Assembly (NCBI RefSeq): GCF_048820975.1
Contig: NZ_JBMEUF010000001.1
Location: 434,001 to 498,000, forward strand
Direction of reading: 5' to 3'
Source of the DNA: Glaciecola sp048820975
Lineage (GTDB): Bacteria > Pseudomonadota > Gammaproteobacteria > Enterobacterales > Alteromonadaceae
DNA: 64,000 nt
Positions 17,803 to 25,982 of this stretch are shown in pieces. Under the pieces are notes generated by a model that worked only from the letters and a program-made list of their open reading frames with translations, made no database searches and was not told where the DNA came from. Positions within the stretch are counted from its first letter, which is position 1. The number at the start of each line of letters is the position of its first letter. Position numbers and translations under genes: made by a program.

Positions 17803-19005
17803 ATGTCGACGAATGAAGCTGTTCAGGATAGAAACCACTTACTGGGCGTTAAATTAACCCACGAAGTTGCTGTTATACATAAAGACTCTTTAGCCATTCC
17901 CATGCTGCAATTATTAGCTGAAAACGGCGAAGCTCATAAAAGCGCTGAAAGTGTAAACATAGACGAAGCGCAAGCGAATAAAATTCTTCGAAGCATGGAG
18001 TATACGCGTTTGCTAGATGACCGAATGATAGGCTCGCAGCGCCAAGGACGAATTAGTTTTTACCTAGGTAGCCGCGGGGAAGAGGCGGCAACAGTTGCAT
18101 CAGCCGCGGCATTATCAAGTAACGACATGATTATGTCGCAGTACCGCGAACAGGGGGCTTTGGTTTACCGAGGCTACACAACTGCGCAGTTCATGAATCA
18201 AATGTTTAGTAATCGCCTTGACCCAAACAAAGGTAGGCAAATGCCTATTCACTACGGTGATAAGAAACTTAATTTTATGACTATATCGTCACCGCTAGGG
18301 ACACAAATTCCGCAAGCCGCGGGCTATGCTTATGGTCAAAAAATGGCGGGAGAGCCGGCCTTAACTATTTGCTATTTCGGTGAAGGTGCAGCATCAGAAG
18401 GCGATTTTCACGCTGGCCTTAATATGGCGGCTGTTCTGAATTGCCCTGTTATATTCTTTTGTCGCAACAATGGTTACGCTATTTCTACTCCAGCAGAAGA
18501 GCAATTCGCGGGTGATGGCATAGCTTCAAGAGGCGTGGGCTATGGTGTTAGAACTATCCGAGTTGATGGCAATGACGTACTAGCTGTTTACCAAGCCACT
18601 CAACAAGCTCGAGAAATTGCATTAGCTGAAAACTGCCCAGTACTGGTTGAAGCTATGACCTACCGTTTAGCTGCTCACTCTACATCTGATGATCCATCAG
18701 GCTACCGCAGTAAAGATGAAGAAGCTAAGTGGCAATTAAAAGATCCAATATTACGTTTTGCCAAATGGATGCAAGCAAAGGGTTGGTATAGCGAAAGTGA
18801 TATTACTGACTATAAAAACCAAACGCGCGACGAAATTTTAGCCGCCCTCAAACAAGCTGAGCAAGCACCTATAAACCCATTACAAGATATTGTAGAAGAT
18901 GTATACGACACACCGCCTTGGCATCTACAGAAACAACTTAAAGAACTTGAAGCACATGTTGCTAAATATCCAAGCCACTATCCTAAAACTGCAGGGAGCA
19001 AATAA
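17803..19005 (+). CDS. bkdA1: Branched-chain 2-oxoacid dehydrogenase E1 alpha subunit
   Basis: 400-residue thiamine-diphosphate E1 alpha subunit. It decarboxylates the 2-oxoacids from valine, leucine and isoleucine together with the beta subunit. The ThDP-binding stretch is GEGAASEGDFHAGLNMA followed by FFCRNNGYAIST. RLAAHSTSDDPSGYRSKDE is the conserved phosphorylation-loop region of BCKDH E1 alpha, which favours branched-chain over pyruvate or acetoin complexes. The start at 17803 has AAGGA at 17791-17795; an upstream TTG at 17788 would be inside that signal. First gene of an E1alpha-E1beta-E2 operon, two bases before the next gene. Confidence 0.9.
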   Translation: MSTNEAVQDRNHLLGVKLTHEVAVIHKDSLAIPMLQLLAENGEAHKSAESVNIDEAQANKILRSMEYTRLLDDRMIGSQRQGRISFYLGSRGEEAATVASAAALSSNDMIMSQYREQGALVYRGYTTAQFMNQMFSNRLDPNKGRQMPIHYGDKKLNFMTISSPLGTQIPQAAGYAYGQKMAGEPALTICYFGEGAASEGDFHAGLNMAAVLNCPVIFFCRNNGYAISTPAEEQFAGDGIASRGVGYGVRTIRVDGNDVLAVYQATQQAREIALAENCPVLVEAMTYRLAAHSTSDDPSGYRSKDEEAKWQLKDPILRFAKWMQAKGWYSESDITDYKNQTRDEILAALKQAEQAPINPLQDIVEDVYDTPPWHLQKQLKELEAHVAKYPSHYPKTAGSK

Positions 19006-19007
19006 GC

Positions 19008-19985
19008 ATGGCTAAAATGAATTTACTCCAAGCGGTTAACAATGCCCTTATTACCGCAATGAATGACGATGAGCGCGTTATGGTATTTGGCGAAGATGTT
19101 GGCCATTTTGGCGGCGTGTTTAGGGCAACGTCTAATCTTCAAGAAAAATTTGGTAAAGGGCGTTGTTTCAATACACCGCTAACCGAACAAGGCATAATTG
19201 GCTTTGCTAATGGTTTAGCAGCGCAAGGTTCAATTCCGGTGGCAGAGATTCAATTTGGTGATTATATTTTTCCAGCGTTTGACCAAATTGTAAATGAAAC
19301 CGCAAAATTCCGATATCGCAGTGGTGGCCAGTTTACATGTGGTTCTTTAACTATACGTACGCCTTACGGTGGCGGTATTGCGGGAGGGCATTACCATTCG
19401 CAATCACCAGAAGCTTTTTTTGCGCATGTACCGGGCTTAAAAATTGTTATTCCTAGAAACCCTAAGCAAGCAAAAGGTTTGTTGCTATCAAGCATTCGCG
19501 ATGACAATCCGGTGTTGTTTATGGAGCCTAAAAAGATTTATCGCGCCTCAGTTGGAGAAGTGCCCGAAGAGGATTATCAATTGCCCTTAGGCAAGGCAGA
19601 TATTGTAAAAGAGGGTAGCGATATCACTTTATTAGCATGGGGTGCACAAGTAGAGGTAATTGAACAAGCTGCTGCCATGGCAGAAGAAGAGGGTATTTCA
19701 TGTGAGATTATTGACTTACAAAGTATTTTGCCTTGGGATGCCGCCAGTGTGTTTGAGTCGGTTTATAAGACTGGCCGCTTGCTGATTAACCACGAAGCGC
19801 CTCTTACGGGTGGTTTTGCTAGCGAAATAGCGGCTAGCGTACAACAGGAATGCTTCTTGTATTTAGAAGCGCCAATTAAGCGAGTATGCGGCCTTGATAC
19901 ACCATACCCCTTAGCGCATGAAAAAGAATACATGCCAGATCACCTAAAGACATACGAAGCCATTAAACAAACCATGGACTATTAG
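19008..19985 (+). CDS. bkdA2: Branched-chain 2-oxoacid dehydrogenase E1 beta subunit
   Basis: 325-residue beta subunit of the E1 component. It contains the transketolase pyrimidine-binding domain (VFGEDVGHFGGVFRAT, with the ThDP-activating glutamate region near 60) and the C-terminal transketolase domain (ITLLAWGAQVEVIEQAA). The segment TPYGGGIAGGHYHSQSPEAFFAHVPGLK, including the SQSPEA block that shapes the active site, is characteristic of this family. The gene starts two bases after E1 alpha and ends ten bases before E2, so the three are expressed together and should form one complex. Confidence 0.92.
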   Translation: MAKMNLLQAVNNALITAMNDDERVMVFGEDVGHFGGVFRATSNLQEKFGKGRCFNTPLTEQGIIGFANGLAAQGSIPVAEIQFGDYIFPAFDQIVNETAKFRYRSGGQFTCGSLTIRTPYGGGIAGGHYHSQSPEAFFAHVPGLKIVIPRNPKQAKGLLLSSIRDDNPVLFMEPKKIYRASVGEVPEEDYQLPLGKADIVKEGSDITLLAWGAQVEVIEQAAAMAEEEGISCEIIDLQSILPWDAASVFESVYKTGRLLINHEAPLTGGFASEIAASVQQECFLYLEAPIKRVCGLDTPYPLAHEKEYMPDHLKTYEAIKQTMDY

Positions 19986-19995
19986 GAGTTAAATA

Positions 19996-21636
19996 ATGAG
20001 AGATTTTATTCTACCTGATATTGGTGAAGGTATTGTTGAATGTGAGCTGCTGAAATGGCACGTTGCAGAAGGTGATGTCATTGTGGAAGATCAAGCGATT
20101 GCCGATGTAACCACCGACAAAGCCACGGTTGAAATTCCGGCTATGCACAATGGTATTGTAGCTAAACTGTATTATAAAGAAGGGGATATTGCCAAAGTAC
20201 ACGCTCCTTTATTTGCATTAATAGAAGAAGATGACAAGCAAATCATTGAACAATCATCTATTGAGCAGCCTGAGCAACCAACTGCAAATAACACGGTAAC
20301 TGAGTCATTTGTGTTGCCTGATATTGGCGAAGGGATTGTAGAGTGTGAAATTGTACAGTGGCACGTAAAAGCCGGTGATACGGTTGAGGAAGACCAAGCC
20401 GTAGTTGAAGTCATGACTGACAAAGCGGTGGTAGAGATTCCAGCTAAGCACAATGGTAAAATTTTGCGTTTACACTATGAAAAAGGTGATATTGCGAAAG
20501 TGCATAGCCCGTTATTTGATCAAGAGTTAGTGCTTGAACAAAGCGCTAGTGAAATTACTTGTGAAAGTGATATTGAAAGCACGGCCCAAAGTACTAGCCA
20601 CAAAGAAACGAGTGTTAAAAACGATGTTACACACAACGCATCGGTGCCTCAAAATACGGCAGCGGTGAAGCGTGTTGATAACAAACAAGGTGAGCATTTT
20701 GAAGCGCCGATTGACGTAGGTAGAGCAATTGCTAGCCCGGCCGTTAGGCGCTTAGCAAAAGAGTTAGGTGTGGCATTAAGTGCAACAAAGGCTAGCGGTA
20801 AAAAAGGCCGAGTACTCAAACAAGATGTGTGGGCCGCTAATGAATCAAGTACATCGGGTAATAGCTCAACACCCAGTAAAGCGGTAAAAGATGACCTTAA
20901 CGACAATGCAGCTACTTTAGCGCTTGGCGAAATTGATAAAGTTGAAGCAATTAAAGGAATTCGAGCTGCCATGGCGAAGCAAATGGTAGCCAGTGTAAGT
21001 ACTATTCCGCATTTCACTGTGTCAGATGAGCTTAATATGGACAACTTGATTGCGCTTCGCTCAACACTCAAACCGCAATTTGAAGAGCAGGGCCTTAAAT
21101 TAAGTTTTTTACCGTTTTTTATAAAGTCCTTGTCATTAGCGCTTTTACAATACCCCATTATAAATTCGCGTTTGAATGGTCAAGCCACAGAACTGACTTA
21201 CTTATCATCACATAATATAGGTGTGGCGGTAGACGGTAAAAATGGGCTTATGGTGCCAAATATTAAGAATGTGCAAAACTTAAGCTTATTTGACGTGGCC
21301 GTTGAGTTAAATAGGCTTATAGATGCTGCGCGTGTTGGCAAGCTAAGCAATAAAGATTTAAGTGCTGGCACAATCAGTATTTCCAATATTGGTGCCTTAG
21401 GCGGTATTACTGCCACGCCTGTTATCAATAAACCCGAGGTAGCGATTGTTGCGCTAGGTAAAACGCAAAAGCTTCCTCGGTTTAAGGATAATGGAGAGGT
21501 AGCCGCGGTAAATATGATGATGCTTAATTGGTCAGGTGACCACCGCGTTATTGATGGTGCAACTATGGTGAAATTCAATAATTTGTGGATGGATTATTTA
21601 ACTCACCCTGAAAAGATGCTGATTCACTTGCGCTAA
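19996..21636 (+). CDS. bkdB: Branched-chain 2-oxoacid dehydrogenase E2 (dihydrolipoyl acyltransferase), two lipoyl domains
   Basis: 546-residue acyltransferase core of the complex. Two lipoyl domains carry the lipoylated lysines K42 (TTDKATVEIP) and K143 (MTDKAVVEIP). An E3-binding domain lies near residues 240-280 (ASPAVRRLAKELGV), joined by flexible Ser/Thr/Asn-rich linkers. The catalytic domain has the active-site H516 in DHRVIDG. Lipoyl, peripheral-subunit and catalytic domains occur in the normal order. No dihydrolipoamide dehydrogenase (E3) gene is adjacent, so E3 is probably shared with the pyruvate or 2-oxoglutarate complexes. Confidence 0.93.
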   Translation: MRDFILPDIGEGIVECELLKWHVAEGDVIVEDQAIADVTTDKATVEIPAMHNGIVAKLYYKEGDIAKVHAPLFALIEEDDKQIIEQSSIEQPEQPTANNTVTESFVLPDIGEGIVECEIVQWHVKAGDTVEEDQAVVEVMTDKAVVEIPAKHNGKILRLHYEKGDIAKVHSPLFDQELVLEQSASEITCESDIESTAQSTSHKETSVKNDVTHNASVPQNTAAVKRVDNKQGEHFEAPIDVGRAIASPAVRRLAKELGVALSATKASGKKGRVLKQDVWAANESSTSGNSSTPSKAVKDDLNDNAATLALGEIDKVEAIKGIRAAMAKQMVASVSTIPHFTVSDELNMDNLIALRSTLKPQFEEQGLKLSFLPFFIKSLSLALLQYPIINSRLNGQATELTYLSSHNIGVAVDGKNGLMVPNIKNVQNLSLFDVAVELNRLIDAARVGKLSNKDLSAGTISISNIGALGGITATPVINKPEVAIVALGKTQKLPRFKDNGEVAAVNMMMLNWSGDHRVIDGATMVKFNNLWMDYLTHPEKMLIHLR

Positions 21637-21652
21637 ATTAAAAAAATTGGCT

Positions 21653-21709
21653 TTCACTTTGTGTTGTGGTCTTTTATATGAAAGAGCTTAATATACAACA
21701 CAGAGTGAA
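21653..21709. repeat. Long inverted repeat (15-bp arms) between bkdB and rlmJ
   Basis: Arms at 21653-21667 and 21695-21709 are complementary over 15 bases with a single T-C difference that is a G-U pair in RNA. The 27-base loop contains a small inner CTTT/AAAG stem. It starts 17 bases after the bkdB stop and ends about 50 bases before rlmJ. No good T-run follows on the plus strand, so it may be an mRNA-stabilising or processing hairpin, an unusual terminator, or a small interspersed repeat. Confidence 0.6.
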
Positions 21710-21761
21710 TTTGCTATGTTCCCCATTCTTTCAAACATCCAATAATTTTTAAGGCTTAACT

Positions 21762-22649
21762 TTGCTTAGTTACCAACACTCTTATCATGCAGGAAATCAT
21801 GCCGATGTGCTAAAACATCTATGCTTACTGGCGCTTATTGAAAAATTGCAAATTAAAGCTAAGCCTTATTTCTATCTAGATACGCATGCTGGAAATGGGT
21901 GTTATACGCTGACACACGCCATTGCTCACAATAGCCAGCATGTAGACGAAGTGGTTGCAGCTAAACTAAGTGCCAAAATGGCAGGTGGTAATGCTGTTAT
22001 TCAACAATATCAACATATAGTGTCATCGTATTTAGATAAAGGTATGTACCCGGGTTCACCGCTTATTGCAGAGGCGCAAGCGCGTGAACAAGACACCCTT
22101 CATATGAGTGAGTTGCACCCTCAGGCCTTTGAAGACCTATCACACTGGACGAAAGGGACATCTTTACATATTCACAAACGTGATGGTTTTGAAACACTTA
22201 ATGCCTTAACGCCGCCTAAGCCAAATAGAGGGATGGTTTTAATTGACCCTGCTTACGAACAAGCACAAGAGTATAAGCAAGTAGAAGAGTCGGTTAAAAG
22301 CCTCATTCAAAAATGGCCTCAAGGCATAATTGCCATTTGGTACCCGCTATTATCACCTACGCGAATTAATCGAAATACGAAAGAAATTGAAGATAATCCT
22401 AAGGCTAGCCTGAGTGAAAAGATGCTTAGCAATTTATCTGAATTTGCAGAACAAGGCATGATTGATATTCAGTTTGCGGTTCAAAAACCAAGTGAACTAG
22501 TTGGAATGTACGGTTCTGGTATGGTTGTTATTAATCCACCTTGGCAGTTTGAGGAAAGTATGAAGCCAATTCTTTCAGCGCTTACTTCGCAAATACAAAT
22601 TGATGATAATTCGCTATCTCATGTGCAAATTGTTGTTCCTTCCCCTTAG
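21762..22649 (+). CDS. rlmJ: 23S rRNA (adenine(2030)-N6)-methyltransferase RlmJ
   Basis: 295-residue SAM-dependent methyltransferase that makes m6A2030 in 23S rRNA. The N-terminus LSYQHSYHAGNHADVLKH is the conserved RlmJ opening, and DTHAGNGCYTL is the SAM-binding loop. The catalytic DPAYE motif (IDPAYEQAQEY) matches the N6-adenine methyltransferase (D/N)PPY-type motif. The start is TTG at 21762 with AAGG seven bases upstream; no ATG fits the conserved N-terminus. A kinase-domain gene begins 18 bases after the stop, suggesting cotranscription. Confidence 0.92.
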   Translation: MLSYQHSYHAGNHADVLKHLCLLALIEKLQIKAKPYFYLDTHAGNGCYTLTHAIAHNSQHVDEVVAAKLSAKMAGGNAVIQQYQHIVSSYLDKGMYPGSPLIAEAQAREQDTLHMSELHPQAFEDLSHWTKGTSLHIHKRDGFETLNALTPPKPNRGMVLIDPAYEQAQEYKQVEESVKSLIQKWPQGIIAIWYPLLSPTRINRNTKEIEDNPKASLSEKMLSNLSEFAEQGMIDIQFAVQKPSELVGMYGSGMVVINPPWQFEESMKPILSALTSQIQIDDNSLSHVQIVVPSP

Positions 22650-22667
22650 TAATATAAACCATATAAC

Positions 22668-24488
22668 ATGCGTGAACTCAGCTTAAAGCATTTTTATATT
22701 CCCGATGACCAATCGATTTATTTGTTATCAAATGAAGACGCTAAAAAGTTAAAAGATTGGTTCTCATTGTGTGAAACACAATTAGAGAAACTTGGGTATT
22801 TCAATGTAGAGCTAATTGGCAAGGGCGCGTTTGGTTTCGCCTTTGCTGCTTCCTCTAAAACAGGTGACGAGCGCGTATTTAAGTTTTCAAAAATCACTTT
22901 ACCGCAACATATTCAAGATAGGCTTGAGGAAGAAGCCTACATGCAAGGATTATTTGCACATCCACATATTCCCCACGTAATCGCTTTTCAAAAAATCAAA
23001 CGCCAAAGTATTTTAGCCATGCAACGTGCACCAGGAGTTGATTTAGAAGTCTACTCTTTACAATACGGCCCCTTGGCTATAAAAGATATTATGCTGATAC
23101 TAAGCCAACTTTGTGATTTAGTGATTATGCTACGTTCGTATAAGCAAGCCGGCGAAAATAAACCAGTGGTTCACGGTGATCTTAAACCGTCAAATATTGT
23201 GTGGGATGAACATGGTAAAACCATCATGCTAATTGATTGGGGCTCATCTGTATTTGCCCAGTTAGATGAACATGGGCAGCACGTGGGGAGTGGCGTTTTA
23301 GATATGATGTCATCAAGCATGCAAGAAACCAATGCTCGTTTAGGTGATGTGTATTTTATTGGGGACGACCAAATGAACGGTAAATTATCATCTCCTCGAT
23401 TTGACGAACAAGGCCTCGCTAGTACTATTTATGCGCTAGCTTCGGGGCAATCATCTCGCTTTGGAAGAGAGGTAATCAAACCCACCAGTTTAGGCTTACC
23501 ACAAGCTTTAGCCGAATGTTTAGAAGCTATGATGAGTAATGACGATACCTTGCGTCGCCAAGCCGGAGATTATTTACTAGCCAATTACAAATTCTGGCAG
23601 CGCATTGTAATATCAGAAAAAGAGCCACAAGCGCGTATATGCTTGTTACCTACGTGGATAAGCCAAGAAACCAAAGATATTGAAACGGTGGTATACAGTT
23701 CTAGAAAATCCTTTTTGCGCGAGCAACAAGGCTTTGATAACGCAAATTTACAGTATGTAAACGATGCGCAATTTGAACGTTATTATAAAAACTATTTGCA
23801 CGGAATGGGTGAGGTTGAGAAAGGTTTTATTTCTGCCGTTAGCCGTTTAGGAAAATACCCTGTAGTAGGGGGCTTAGCGATTCGCTGGCAAGATGATGGA
23901 ATATATGTTGATTCATCTTTAAAGCTTTATGACCCAAGTATGCAGGTTTCTTTTGACCGCAGCGTAGACAACATGGTGACTCTTGCACGTGCAATAAAAG
24001 GCACTGGTGTGTTTAAATCATGCATGTTCAATGCAAAAAATACACTGCATTTAGAACGCGAGCACGAAAAAAATGCATTTATTCCTCAAAAAGAGATGCT
24101 TATTCCCTATGATTTGAGCAAAGTGTCAGTGGGTGAAGATGAAAGCCGCATGCATTCGTATTTTGAAGATGGCGACGATCCAGATGAATTGCTTAAGTTG
24201 CCAGAGCCCATGATGAGCGTGATTCATAAACTTAACCGTATTCATCATACCGGTTGTATCATATTTGAAGCGCTTCCTAAGCACTTAAAGGTTCACAGCT
24301 ATTATAGTTTGCTTGACCACAGCCAAGAGCAAAATTTCGCCGATTTACTTAAACAACTCATTAGCCATATTGCTAAAATAGAAGGCTTAGGAATGTCAGG
24401 ATTTATGAAGCTTCCCTATAAAGATACCCGCTATTTTGCTTACCAAGGGCAACTCCCTACTCAATTTTATCCGAGAAAACCCTACTAA
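22668..24488 (+). CDS. Eukaryotic-like protein kinase-domain protein with unknown C-terminal half
   Basis: 606 residues. Residues ~45-300 form a protein kinase fold: glycine loop GKGAFGF from G51, probable ATP lysine K72 (VFKFSK), catalytic loop HGDLKPSN with D171 and N176, and metal-binding D190 in LIDWGSS. The HGD and DWG forms replace canonical HRD and DFG, but all catalytic residues are kept, so activity is plausible. Residues ~310-606 have no domain I recognise. No membrane segment or signal peptide is seen, so it is probably cytoplasmic. It follows rlmJ by 18 bases and precedes tesB by 105. Substrate and role are unknown. Confidence 0.75.
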   Translation: MRELSLKHFYIPDDQSIYLLSNEDAKKLKDWFSLCETQLEKLGYFNVELIGKGAFGFAFAASSKTGDERVFKFSKITLPQHIQDRLEEEAYMQGLFAHPHIPHVIAFQKIKRQSILAMQRAPGVDLEVYSLQYGPLAIKDIMLILSQLCDLVIMLRSYKQAGENKPVVHGDLKPSNIVWDEHGKTIMLIDWGSSVFAQLDEHGQHVGSGVLDMMSSSMQETNARLGDVYFIGDDQMNGKLSSPRFDEQGLASTIYALASGQSSRFGREVIKPTSLGLPQALAECLEAMMSNDDTLRRQAGDYLLANYKFWQRIVISEKEPQARICLLPTWISQETKDIETVVYSSRKSFLREQQGFDNANLQYVNDAQFERYYKNYLHGMGEVEKGFISAVSRLGKYPVVGGLAIRWQDDGIYVDSSLKLYDPSMQVSFDRSVDNMVTLARAIKGTGVFKSCMFNAKNTLHLEREHEKNAFIPQKEMLIPYDLSKVSVGEDESRMHSYFEDGDDPDELLKLPEPMMSVIHKLNRIHHTGCIIFEALPKHLKVHSYYSLLDHSQEQNFADLLKQLISHIAKIEGLGMSGFMKLPYKDTRYFAYQGQLPTQFYPRKPY

Positions 24489-24593
24489 GCTGGCATTTAT
24501 TGATATTTAATTCTGAGGAATACTCGAAATATTCGCCAATCAAATGCTATGATTTGCCTAAGATAAGTTTTTTAGATTGATATAGGTGATAGT

Positions 24594-25466
24594 TTGTCCC
24601 ATCCACGATTAGATACACTTTTTGAATTAGAACAAATTGAAAAAGACCTTTATAGAGGAAATAGCTGGGATTTAGGTTTTAGAGCCTTATATGGAGGCCA
24701 AGTACTTGGTCAATCTGTAATGGCGGCTTATAAGAGTGTGCCCGATAATCGCGTGATACACTCATTCCATAGTTACTTTTTGTTACCGGGAGATGCCAGT
24801 AAGCCTGTTGTTTATGAGGTGGAATTAGTAAGAGATGGACGCAGTTTTTCAGCGCGACGTGTGCGTGCGGTGCAAAATGGACGAGCCATTTTCTATATGA
24901 CGGCTTCTTTTCAACTACTTGAAGAAGGCTTAAATCATCAATTTGCCGACATGCCAGACGTGCCTGATCCTGATTCAGTAGAAAAAGACATACAATTTTA
25001 CGATGACAACATGGATAAGATTTCAGAGCGAACGCGAAAAGCATTGCCGTTTCATCGTCCTGTAGATATTCGTACCATAGATGGGGCTCACTCATTTAGG
25101 GCGCAAAAACGTGATCCTAAGCGTCAATTATGGATGAAGGGTAGGGATGAAATATCTAGCCATGTAGCGGTTAATCAAGCAGCGCTTGCTTACGCGTCTG
25201 ATTACCACTTTTTAAGTACCGCCGTGCAGGCTCATGGCCTAGCGGTGCAAGATAAAACGCTTCGCCTAGCGACCATAGACCATGCAATGTGGTTTCATCA
25301 TAGTTTCAAGTTTGATGACTGGTTGTTGTATGAAATGGAAAGCCCATTTAGCGGAAACGGACGAGCTTTAGTACAAGGCAAAATTTACAACAAAGAAGGT
25401 TTGCTGGTTGCGTCATCGGTTCAAGAAGGTTTACTAAGACAAGTAAAAGAAGAACAAATCCCCTAA
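24594..25466 (+). CDS. tesB: Acyl-CoA thioesterase II
   Basis: 290-residue double-hotdog thioesterase that hydrolyses medium- and long-chain acyl-CoA to fatty acid and CoA. It aligns by eye to E. coli TesB: FGGQ-like YGGQVLGQSVMAA, VHSFHSYFLLPGD, FSARRVRAVQNGR-IFYMTASFQ. The catalytic D/T/Q triad is in YASDYHFL, LATIDHAMWFH and SSVQEGLLR. The start is TTG at 24594, preceded by AGGTGAT; no ATG fits. Lipid turnover links it functionally to fadE and the fab operon elsewhere in the window, but it has its own transcription unit. Confidence 0.94.
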   Translation: MSHPRLDTLFELEQIEKDLYRGNSWDLGFRALYGGQVLGQSVMAAYKSVPDNRVIHSFHSYFLLPGDASKPVVYEVELVRDGRSFSARRVRAVQNGRAIFYMTASFQLLEEGLNHQFADMPDVPDPDSVEKDIQFYDDNMDKISERTRKALPFHRPVDIRTIDGAHSFRAQKRDPKRQLWMKGRDEISSHVAVNQAALAYASDYHFLSTAVQAHGLAVQDKTLRLATIDHAMWFHHSFKFDDWLLYEMESPFSGNGRALVQGKIYNKEGLLVASSVQEGLLRQVKEEQIP

Positions 25467-25486
25467 CTGACTTTTCAATAAGTGGT

Positions 25487-25522
25487 AAAAAGAAAAAGGC
25501 CCGGAACAAAAGTTCCAGGCTT
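25487..25522 (-). terminator. Strong minus-strand terminator downstream of tesB
   Basis: Read on the minus strand, a 9-bp stem (25512-25520 with 25499-25507, one C-A mismatch) and TTTT loop are followed by a CTTTTTCTTTTT tract. The U-tract lies on the minus-strand side, so it ends a minus-strand transcript, although both flanking genes are on the plus strand. It could also end tesB weakly from the plus side. Confidence 0.75.
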
Positions 25523-25690
25523 AGGGGTCGGCTCTATGCAGAGCCATGCGCTAACGGTTACAACAATACGTATTTTTACCAATGAATGAGCTAGTAAACG
25601 TATTTTTCACACCATCTATATAAGATGGTAAATAGGTACGCTACGTTCTTTTGGGAGACGTGCTAACAAAAATCAGAATACAGAAAAATC
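25487..25690 (-). ncRNA. Candidate small RNA, minus strand
   Basis: The strong minus-strand terminator needs a minus-strand transcript, and no minus-strand reading frame exists in the 516-base gap. Upstream of it on that strand are a perfect hairpin at 25530-25545 (GGCTCT/AGAGCC), another at 25611-25629 (ACCATCT/AGATGGT), and two copies of ACGTATTTTT (plus-strand sense) at 25568 and 25598, 30 bases apart. The 5' end is a guess from the end of structured sequence; a TATAGT-like element lies near 25692-25697. It does not look like 6S, tmRNA, SRP or RNase P RNA. Confidence 0.45.
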
Positions 25691-25982
25691 ACTATAGCTT
25701 AAAAATAATACAAAAATAAAGGTGTTTTTGGCATTTTCTAACAATTAATTCGTTTTTTTTATGCTTTTTGCAGGCTTAGTGGGTTTGAGCCAAGATATGC
25801 GCTCTTAAGGTGGCTTAATTGTTTACAACTTGTACGCGTATACCCACAAAGTATGCATTGCTTATTTCTAAGTCAATATTCACAGTAAAAATACTAAACA
25901 TTAATTCCATAACCGTGCTTTTATAGTAGGATGTTTGCTTGGTTTACATTCATCATCTATTCGAGTTTTAATAAGGGTTCTC

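Larger units (their letters stand above)
25467..25982. other. 516-base gene-free region between tesB and the aminotransferase
   Basis: No coding frame that I would support lies here. The left 220 bases hold the candidate small RNA and its terminator. The right part (25700-25980) is AT-rich and should contain promoters for both the minus-strand RNA and the plus-strand aminotransferase gene. The best plus-strand candidate is a TTATAG element about 60 bases before the start codon, without a convincing -35. Confidence 0.5.
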
